Origin: Quercus robur | Taxonomy: Eukaryota; Streptophyta; Magnoliopsida; Fagales; Fagaceae | Assembly (NCBI RefSeq): GCF_932294415.1 | Contig: NC_065542.1 | Location: forward strand, 54,432,406 to 54,496,405 | Direction of reading: 5' to 3' | Length of the DNA stretch: 64,000 nucleotides | In this document: piece after piece, positions 55,863 through 64,000 of the stretch | Numbering within the stretch: the stretch's first letter is position 1 | Layout: the number at the start of each line of letters is the position of its first letter | Made by a program: the position numbers and the translations under genes | Notes under the pieces: model-generated | What the model was told of the DNA's origin: nothing | Databases searched by the model: none | Seen by the model: the letters and a program-made list of their open reading frames with translations, nothing else

Positions 55863-58195
55863 CTCTGATTGTATTCTAAGGCAACATGTAGATTTAGGAA
55901 ATGATTCGTTTTATATCCTAGCAAGCTACTACATGCACCATGAATACTACTTAAATAATTATAAGCTATACCTATACCAAGTACCAACATTCTCACTCCA
56001 TCAAAAACAAACAGCAAATAATAATAATAATAATAATATTTTTTTCAAAAAAAGAAAAGAAAAAATTAGTGGAAAGTTTCGTCTTACTTATCTTTCCTCA
56101 GTCTCATTTCGTCAAAAAAGAATAAATAGTGAATTGATAATATTGGAAGTAGCGTGAAGCGAACAACACTACACAAAAGTAAAACTTTTTCCTAGAAAGA
56201 ATGACTCAATTATTGCATCTCTCATCAACAATTTGCAGTGCCTTAATTTTGACAGGTAATATATTGACTTTAAAGACTAACTAGCTTGTCTGCAAGTCCT
56301 CTTGACAAAAGGTTTAGTGAATGTAATGAAACCCCTGCTCAATTTTCTTCCCCTGTCAATTTTTATCCTCCCTCTCGGCCTTATATCCATACAAACCTCC
56401 ATCCAATGACAAGCTCCTTTCTCTTTAGGAGATTCTTCAGTTGTCTTAATTGGTGGGGTTTTGGAGGCATCATGACTGGGCTGAAATTTATTAAGCGTAA
56501 GAGACGGGAAATTAAGTCATGGATACTTAAATTGGTAGTCAATTTCCTAATTCTTGAAACTGGGCCCTCATAATTACCAACTCCATACATGAGAAGCTGA
56601 GAGGAAAAATACTGAGCCCTTATATTTACCTAATTAGAATAATGTTTTATAAATTTGCAGCAATGTTTTAGTTCCAAAATTCTAATAGTAGAAATAATAA
56701 GGGCCTATTTTTTTTTTTGATAAGGGCCTATTTGGTTGGAGGATTTTTGTTTTTATTTTCAAAACAGTATGAAAACAATTGAAATTAAAACTAGTTTTTA
56801 GATAATAAATTTTACATTACACATGTTTGGTTCTCATTTTTAAAAACAATTTAAAAAAAAATGTTAGGAAGATTATTTCTATTTTTGAGATTTTTTAAAA
56901 AAAATTTAAAAAGTAATTTATAGAATCTATAGATTACTTTTTTTTTTTTTATGATAATGATAAGAGAATAGAGCTCATGTACCTTTTTTTTTAATAATGA
57001 TAAGTTTCAAATTTAAAGTGTGACAATATTTTTGTGATAAAGATAAACTCTTTAATTTAAGAGATAGAAGACTTTGGACAAATTTGTGAGGTCTACTATT
57101 TTCAATTTATTGCTCTTACCAAACATGCCCTAAGATTTAGTTCTATATTTCCAACGTATTAGAATGGTACCCTTTTTGCACTTTTTAAATGAAATTTAGT
57201 TACTTATAAAAAAAAGGCAGAAAATTCTTTTCATCTTTGAAATATAATCAATTTTTTTCATCTCTAAAATTTAAAAATTTCTATTTATGTCCTTGAAAAA
57301 TTAAAATGCCTGTGATTTTGTCATTTTGTCCACTTTTGTTAAGGTTTTTGTTATCGTGGCCAACAGAATACATGTTTTAGAGATGGAAAAAGAAAATGAA
57401 CAAAATGAATATAATTTAGGTTTTATTTTTGACCCTGAAATATCATCAAGGTTATAATTTTATCCCTTCTGTCAAACATGTTGGCAAAAAACTTAATGAG
57501 AGTGGATGGAAGGATGAAATGTAGAACATTTTAAATTTTAAGGATGAAAATATGGCATGGGCTATATTCCAAGGGCAAGACGGATATTTTAACTGGAAGT
57601 CTGGAAAAGAAAAAGAAACAGGTCTAGTACTAATGCTTTGTTCCTAAACTATTATAAAATTAGTAAAGCATTCTAATTTCTAACCAAAAACAATTAAAGC
57701 AAAACTATTTGGTTTTTTCTTTTTAATTGCAGTAGCAACAGCTTGTACCTCCTGTGAAATTTGCACTAGCCCGGTTCTCTTAATGTCTGCTCGATGATGG
57801 ATTTAATTGGTTGGAATTGGCTTTATGCTTAATCCTTTTTCTTATCCATCTAAGCTTGGTTTTTGTTTGAATCTTCGTGAATAGTGAATTGGTTGGTATC
57901 TTTGTCCATGGATTTGTTAAGTGAAACACGTATACCATGTGTTTTGTTTCTTATAAGTGTTCCTATTTTGTTGAATTCTCTTGATTTCCATGTTTTTTTG
58001 GCAGGACATGGGTGTTTTTGTTCTATGTTTTAGAAATTTAGTTAATATTAATTTTATGATTTGGAAATAGAGGCCAAAAGCGGTAACCAGACTAACGTAA
58101 GTCATGAATTTGTCCATGTAATGCTCCCTTGTACTTGCACGTTATGTTATGTTATGTCACATGTGCAGTACGCTATTATGTATTAATGAATTTTT

Positions 58196-58860
58196 TTTAG
58201 ATTGAATGACCAAATTCACCATTTTGTACTAGTTTAATTATTTAAGAAAATTGGTAATTTGTCATGGTATCATTGGGTCATGCCATGTGGGGTTGTGGAT
58301 CTTACAGCAAGTTGGTCAGGCAAGAGTTGTAGACTCAAAACTAAGTTGATTTGGAGTATGATTCCTCATTTTCTTATGTGGGTCATATGGAGGGAGAGGA
58401 ATACACGTACTTTTAAAGGGGGTGAAAGGTGAATTCATGAGTTGAAGCTTTTCTTCCTTCAGACTTTGTTAGGATGGGCAAAATGCTTCGGGTTTTGTTA
58501 CCTTCATGTCTCTTCCTGACATGCTTGATTCTTGTACCTTCATTATTGTTTAGATTTTTTCTTTGTTGTCTCTTAGCACACTGCCTGTGTGCCCTGTTCC
58601 TCTTTTTCTTTTTGACCTTTTTCAATTTCAATGAAGTTTATTACTTATCAAAATTTTTTATCATGGTATCAAAACAAGAGGTTTTGGATTCAAATCCTGT
58701 CTCCATCTTAAATCCCATTTATAGAATTCTCATGTGTTTGGCCCCCATTTAATAAGTTCAGTTTAGGCCACACAAAGGGGGAGCGTTAGATTAAATGATT
58801 AATTCACTATTTTCTAACAGCTTAAGTTTTTAATACAATTGATAATTGATTAGAAATGGT
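58196..58860 (+). mobile_element. TRIM-like remnants (short LTR, PBS and polypurine tract)
   Basis: TTAGATTGAATGACC...ATTTGTCA|TGGTATCATTGGG (58196-58276) looks like a short LTR and PBS. TCATGGTATCAAAACAAG (from about 58662), then AAAGGGGGAG and GTTAGATTAAATGATT (58776-58803) look like PBS, polypurine tract and 3' LTR. The first also occurs in unit A (51303-51380). Confidence 0.45.
58365..58530 (+). pseudogene. LINE ORF2 C-terminal remnant (unit B)
   Basis: Copy of 51455-51620: MWVIWRERNTRTFKGG then IHELKLFF-like text, broken. It continues to a LINE-like 3' end (TCAATTTCAATGAAG, about 58622). Confidence 0.5.
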
Positions 58861-58974
58861 GATGTAACCATGAATACATGAGGATATACTTCGTATTTTC
58901 CACTTTTGTAGGTAGAAATGGTGATGTAACCATGACTACATGAGGATATACTTTGTATTTTCCACTTTTGTAGG
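58851..58974. repeat. 62-bp tandem duplication
   Basis: Units from 58851 and 58913, each TAGAAATGGTGATGTAACCA...CACTTTTGTAGG. Confidence 0.85.
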
Positions 58975-59018
58975 TAGTGTTCCTGTGTTGCATAAATGGA
59001 GAAGCTTGAGTTAAACTT

Positions 59019-59187
59019 TTTTTTTTTTTTTTTGTAGAGAGAGTTTTAACCTATGGCATCCGCTCCTGATGATTGCTCTTTATCATCAGACCAAGACACC
59101 AATCAGTTTTTTGTGTAGGCGGGGATTGAACCCCAGATCTCTTATACAACCATCAGAGATTTTACCAATTGAGCTAACTGAACCCAC
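59019..59187 (-). mobile_element. tRNA-derived SINE with 18-bp target duplication
   Basis: Minus strand head GTGGGTTCAGTTAGCTCAAT with A box TAGCTCAATTGG and B box GGGTTCAATCCCC, about 32 bp apart as in a tRNA. The unrelated body ends TCTCTCTACAAAA with a poly-A tail (T run 59019-59033 on plus). Flanks GAAGCTTGAGTTAAACTT at 59001-59018 and 59188-59205 are identical. Confidence 0.9.
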
Positions 59188-59205
59188 GAAGCTTGAGTTA
59201 AACTT

Positions 59206-60054
59206 AAAACCCTATGAGATAATCAAACTCTATTTTATTTTATATCATTAAGGCAAGCCAAAAATAAGCTTCTCAAGTAAATATATGATTGTTTTATATT
59301 CACTTCAAGCAAATATCACTGCACTAAATTAACAAGTGATTTTATTTTTAAGAGGAAAATTAATGAGTAATTTAGGATCAATTTATTCCTTATAATTATT
59401 TGAACTTTCTAAAAAAGGAAAAGAAAAATCTTTTCTCAACTATGTAAATTTGATTGCAATTTCTTAGTATTATCTGTTGTTCCCCAATTATTATATAAAT
59501 TACCTGTCATTCTTTTTATTTTACTTTATTTTCTCTCTCGGACACTGAAATTCAAAGAGTAACTATTGTTTCTATGATTGTCTTAAACTACTTCTATGTA
59601 CCTGTAATCCAAGGAAACCTTAAGCCCCCCATCAACCTCCCCTCCACCACACCCCCCACCCCCCGCCCCCCCCCCCCCCCCCCCGCGCCGCCCCTGTGGG
59701 ACCATTGGTAAAAATGGGAATTTAATGCAGGTCTCTAATAACAAAGAGTCCATACCAGCTAAAGTAGCTGCACCTTGACTTACATTTCCCACTTAATGCT
59801 TTCATCTCCAAAGCATTGATGTTCTTTCATTCATGTCTAACCATGTCAAAGGAACTCTTAACTGTAAATGGTTACAACCTGCAGTGATGCTAGATCAGTC
59901 TAAAAGTCATGATTAAAAAAATAATTGTTAACTTTATGGTGGAATTGCAGCGTGTATGTACTATTTTGAAAATGCGTTTTAGTCATGGTCATGAAAGCTA
60001 GAGTGTATGACTAATTGGTTGAAAGGCCACATAACACCTATCATATATGGCTAA
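59206..60054. other. intergenic, no gene
   Basis: Poly-C tract at 59664-59684 next to GCGCCGCCCCTG (about 59685-59696), which looks like a right hAT end, but no matching left end was found. Confidence 0.4.
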
Positions 60055-60505
60055 TGTGATACCCTGGATTGCTTATATTGTATTTAATTGTTTGAGTGTG
60101 TGTATTAAGTTTCACATTAGGCTTGTATTAAGTGGATCTAGGCTATATAAGTGATTACGAGGGGTCTCAATTGTAATTTGACTAGTTCTTTTAGGATATA
60201 GCACAGATGTTAATATTTTCCTAGAATAGTGACAAATGGTAGCAGAATGAACCTAATAATGCTATGTGGCTTGGTTGAACCACAACATGACGTGAGCCCT
60301 GACTAGAATGCCATGGATTTTAAGTGAGGGGAGATTGTGATATCCTAGATTGTTTGAATTGTCTAGATTGATTTGTATCAGTGTGTTGTGTGGATGTGTG
60401 GTGAGTCCCCTATCGGGCATGTGCTAGGTAGATTTATATAAGCGATTATGAGGAGTCCTTTTTGTGACACTCTAAAATAAATGTTAATACATCATTATTC
60501 TAACA
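60055..60505 (+). mobile_element. TRIM element
   Basis: Direct repeats 60055-60234 and 60336-60505 start TGTGATAYCC and share ATATAAGYGATTAYGAGG. Between them are TGGTAGCAGAATG (decayed PBS, about 60237) and AGTGAGGGGAGA (polypurine tract, 60324-60335), total 451 bp, no ORF. No clear target duplication. Confidence 0.75.
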
Positions 60506-61323
60506 TCTTAGCAAGATGGCCACACATGTTGTTTGGGAGGTGTCAACCATAAATTTTTTATCAGCGCATTACACAGTCATGCAGTGGGTGTTGAACCCAT
60601 GACCTCACTCATTAAATGTTCCTTCAAAGGATTCCACCAGAAATTTCATACCCTTTTTTTTTGGTTGATAATTAACTTAAAAAGGAAAAGTTATTTATCT
60701 TACTTCCATCAGTTTGATGTGAGGGTTCTGTGGTCACAATATGAAAGGCCAATAAACATTTACAAGAATGTAAATGCTAAATGTTAGTTTAATGCTATTC
60801 GTTCATTTGCATGTTTGTATATAAGGCATATGTGTGCATATATGCATATGACTAAGGAGTCAATAGTCATTTGGTGCAAAAATAAATTGATAGTGAAGAT
60901 ACTACCCTACATATGCAATCTAATGATCTCAAAAATATATATAGTAAAGACAAAAGTTGGAGCTAGGTGGGATGTCTTGTTTGACATTCTAATATTATAA
61001 AAGCTATACAGGGAGGGACTAGCCACATCTACTTGTGAGGATTTAAATTAGGTGGCTACCTATATGACCATATGCTCATCTAGATTACAAATTGATTGCT
61101 GGTGGCTTCTGATTTATGCAAACTATTATTTGGCTTTAGGAAATGACTAGTTTCATTGAAGTTACTGTCTACTGCTTACTTTTGGATGATTGCATTCCTC
61201 AAAATTTATGAGGTTTACATAACTAAAATCTTGTTTGAATAATGATGGATGTTTTCTTTCGCCATTGGCTAAGTGACTGAATAATGCAGTTCCATTACAT
61301 CTGTTAATGTAATTTCTTAACAT
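60506..61323. other. intergenic, no gene
   Basis: A GTTGAACCCATGACCTC phrase near 60589 recalls a SINE B box but has no A box or tail. Confidence 0.4.
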
Positions 61324-62120
61324 CAGGGACGAAACCAGGATTTGAACCCGGGGGGGCAAAGCATGAACCAAAAAAATTTTAAGTGACATGGTTTATTAAA
61401 AAAAAAAAATCATGGTAGGCAAAACAATTGCATTTTATTACCATAAATATTTAAGTCAAGAAGGAAATAATATGAATAAAAAAAGTTGAAAGTTACAATA
61501 TGATATTCTAACCTTTTCAAAGAAGAAGAATAAAAAAAGAAGAGGATTTCGGATCACCAAATTTTGGGTAATTTGAATAAAAATGTTGATTTTATCACGT
61601 TGACCAACTCACCAATATGATAAACCCATACTTTTGAATGCAACTAAAAATCATACTAATGAAGTTTTCAAAACTTTTTTTGAGGATTTTAAAAAATTGG
61701 ATATTAATATTAAGAGTTGGCAATGCTACATCATTAATATTGGCTTCTAAAAGAATTTTGCATTTTATCTTTTGAAAAAAATTTAAATATTGTAATTGAC
61801 TTTCCCATAATTTATAAATCAATTAAAAAGTCATATAAATTATTGTCACCCCCGTAAGGGAATTTTTTTTCTATGAGATTTTTTTGGTTATGAATAATTG
61901 AATTATGATATTGGTGATTTGTAGATTTTTTATTGTGTTGTATTTAGACTATGGAGGGGCCACAAGCCCAAAGAAAGGGTTAGGTGATTAGTTTCTTTTG
62001 GGCTATTTGGACCAATCCAAAAATTTGAGGGGGGCCAACTATAAATTCTAAAATATGAGTCTTCCAATATACTAAATTTTTTCGAACCCCCCCCCCTGCC
62101 CCTTAGTGGGTCCGTCCCTG
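61324..62120. mobile_element. non-autonomous hAT element, 8-bp target duplication
   Basis: CAGGGACGAAACCAGGATTT to GTGGGTCCGTCCCTG, 797 bp, flanked by CTTAACAT at 61316-61323 and 62121-62128 (8/8). G or C runs lie just inside both ends as in 16674-17347. No ORF. Confidence 0.85.
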
Positions 62121-62189
62121 CTTAACATCCGTAAAACATAAGTTGTGGTTAGAGGCAACTGTTCTTAGTTTTGAGCGCTGTTTGCCAAT

Positions 62190-62745
62190 TTGAGCTTCTC
62201 TGGTTTTGTACAATCACCAATCAGAGCATAGCACATGTTTTGGAGCACACTGTTCTTATTGACCAAAATACATTGAGCAATAAGCTGATTGTAAATTTTC
62301 CTTCATTAGAAAGAAATGCTTCTCTTGCGGTGATGTATGCTTTAATTTCCTTTCAGATTGGTCCGACCAGTGTTTTCTGAAAGCCTGAATTTGATTTGCA
62401 GGTTTTACCCTATATCTTGGATTCTCCAAAAGCTTATTGGATTGAGGAGTAGCGTGGGAGCTTCAAAAGAGGAAGTTGAAAGGCTTCAGAAAGAAAAGAC
62501 GGAACTCAAAGAAAAAGAAGAGAGCTTCCAAGGAGATAAAGCGGGTGCAAGAAGAAATAGCTTCTCTATCAGAGAATTTGAAGAAGGTGAAGCTAGAATC
62601 TGAAGAGAAAGATAAGAGAGTTGAATCTGCTGAAAGCCATGTTGCTGCCCTTCAAAAACAAGCCGCAGACCAACTTCTTGAATACGACCGTCAATTAGAA
62701 GACAACCAAAATCTTCGGACTCAGGCTGTGGGATATAGATAGGAC
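62190..62745 (+). pseudogene. BAP31-like ER protein fragment (copy 2)
   Basis: Introns are still visible (TTTCCTTTCAG near 62354, TTTGATTTGCAG to about 62402). The exon begins GFTLYLGF, then a deletion removes the loop. Frame one reads KLIGLRSSVGASKEEVERLQ and the following KEKTELKEKEE; after a 2-base loss in a GAGA run (about 62520) frame two reads ASKEIKRVQEEIASLSENLK, SEEKDKRVESAESHVAALQK and LLEYDRQLEDNQNLRTQAVG, with stop TAG at 62740-62742. This is the C-terminal coiled coil of plant BAP31-like proteins. Upstream membrane exons are not seen. A fragment or pseudogene; as introns remain, it arose by DNA duplication and not retrotransposition. Confidence 0.75.
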
Positions 62746-64000
62746 TTAATTCTAAAAGACACCAAGGTTTAGTCTTGGCAGTTAATTTTGGTCACTAGTG
62801 ACGTTGATGAAAAGTCCCATGTTTCAAGGAAATGGTCTTTTATTTATTCGGCCCTGCCATTGGGAAAAGTGGATGGAATAGGTTTGTTTTTTGGTCCACT
62901 TTTCTTGAAATTTTAGTTAGTCCACCTCAATGTTGTTCTAGTTGATAGCCACTATTCTTCTCTTTCAGTTTTCTGGAACAGATATCATAATTTTGTTTAC
63001 TAATTTTTTTCTGTGAGATAAATGTTACTAGTCTGAGGTTTGGTCATGTATCAGTTAAAAGTGTGTTAGTGATTTAACACAACAAATGCAAATAGAAGGA
63101 ACAAAAAATGAAAGAGAAATGTAATTAAACAATTGAAAAGAATGAATTCACTTGCATCAATGGAAGAAGTGATTATGGTAGATTTTGTGCTTGGACCTAT
63201 CGGTATCCAAGTGTAGAACGCAAAAGTACTTGAAAATCTATGCCACCAGACTTATTCCTTTGATAAAAGAAACATCTTTGGTATTTTTTATTTTTTATTT
63301 TTTTGTGTTTTTTGAGGGTATGATATATTTTCAAATGTTTTAATTTTTATCACATCTTTATAAATATTTAAAAAAAAAAAATTAAGGCTAAGAACCTGAA
63401 ATAACGTTTTTGAACAAATTGGGCACCCTACCTCTCATAGTCATAGGTACCATCAAAGAGCCTCCTGATGAGTAGATGGAGATATAAGAGAAAAATTGTT
63501 TTGATGATGCTTAAAGCTTAATGTGTTCTCTCTCTCATTTTTGTAATATGATTTTCCACAAAATCATCTTATCAAAGTTGTTGTTACTAACTTACAATCA
63601 TGAAATTATGAAAAATATGAGTAGTTTATCTTCAGTTATATAGTATATATCAGGCCAAAGGCCTTATAACTCCCTTAACTTCTCTTAGGAGACCAAGATA
63701 TTTATAGCATATTAGCATGTCTAGGTGTTATGTATCATGCATCCTAGCATCTCAAGACAACAAGATTCTACAAATAACAAAATTGGGGAATTTTTTCAAT
63801 TTAATTATATGGAAAGCAAAATTTGATCCCCTAAATATGGTTGTTTATTTATAAGCAATGAAGAGTTGTAATAATAAAAAATAAATAAATAAAAAATTTG
63901 AAACGTGACTTATACCTTCATTGCCAAAGAAAATGCACATTTGAAAGGTCACTTATGCTGAAACAAATACTCTAAAATGTTGCCAAGGCCCTCTTGTTTT
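62746..64000. other. terminal interval, no gene
   Basis: AT-rich; may include the 3' UTR of the BAP31-like remnant. No other feature recognised. Confidence 0.4.

Larger units (their letters stand above)
51661..58546. repeat. tandem segmental duplication, unit B
   Basis: Same order as unit A. Removing the LINE (52219-54341), the 173-bp repeat pair (54612-54957) and the hAT element with one target copy (55034-55870) leaves a length close to that of unit A. Each insertion has its empty site in unit A. Confidence 0.8.

Noticed and set aside
59107..59187. A tRNA gene on the minus strand
   Set aside because: A and B boxes are present, but there is no acceptor stem, and the body, poly-A tail and 18-bp target duplications show a SINE.
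59685..59696. Right end of another hAT element
   Set aside because: No matching left end or 8-bp repeat found.
60055..60505. Target duplication for the TRIM
   Set aside because: Flanks GCTAA and TCTTA do not match, so none is claimed.
60535..60660. A second SINE
   Set aside because: Only a B-box-like phrase; no A box, tail or flanking repeats.

Overview
The window is nuclear DNA of a woody dicot: TIR-type resistance-gene fragments rule out grasses, and the SINE, TRIM, Sirevirus-type and hAT repeats are plant types. The wording of the resistance-gene tails reminded me of Fagales, but that is recollection and was not tested. Most of the 64 kb is transposable elements nested in one another and in decayed genes. 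Only one large gene is intact: a 1056-residue receptor-like protein (42889-46059, minus). A TIR exon (8248-8765, minus) is open but has no visible NB-ARC or LRR partner.

Layout. 1-4455: 3' part of an LTR element carrying a plant-transposon-domain ORF, with its 3' LTR. 4925-7482: Helitron-like elements, one split by a 1.07 kb LTR-type insertion. 8248-8765: TIR exon. 9.3-19.2 kb: AT-rich sequence holding a TNL 3' remnant, an hAT element, a PPR pseudogene and a BAP31-like fragment. 19963-22235: the last exon of another TNL, split by an hAT element that itself holds a solo LTR. 22973-37317: a Sirevirus-like Copia element on the minus strand whose 5' LTR was hit by a second, plus-strand LTR element (32779-37190, perfect 5-bp target duplication). 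37.7-42.2 kb: foldback element, Helitron with an inner MITE, and an LTR-like stretch. 42.9-46.1 kb: the receptor-like protein. 46.5-58.5 kb: Helitron repeats and a 4 kb tandem duplication later hit by a LINE, an hAT element and a MITE. 58.2-64 kb: TRIM, SINE and hAT elements and a second BAP31-like remnant.

The most interesting pattern is shared by three LTR elements (1663-2862 plus, 24811-25869 minus, 34753-35842 plus). Each carries, just before the 3' LTR where retroviruses keep env, an ORF of the same plant-transposon-domain type. Each ORF begins 0-8 nt after a consensus 3' splice site and is followed by an A-rich run plus GGGGGAG or GGGGAG. Two have a leader and splice donor upstream, preceded by an array of the same short CpG-rich motif found in the U3 of that element's own LTR; one of these also has a TATA box. 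This looks like a separately expressed, spliced gene cassette. All three copies here are broken by stops or frameshifts.

Decay follows one style: most nonsense changes in the retroelements can be read as C-to-T in CG or CHG contexts, and the TIR exon shows Arg-to-Cys at two family-conserved positions, as expected of long-methylated DNA. No CRISPR, rRNA or free-standing tRNA gene was seen.
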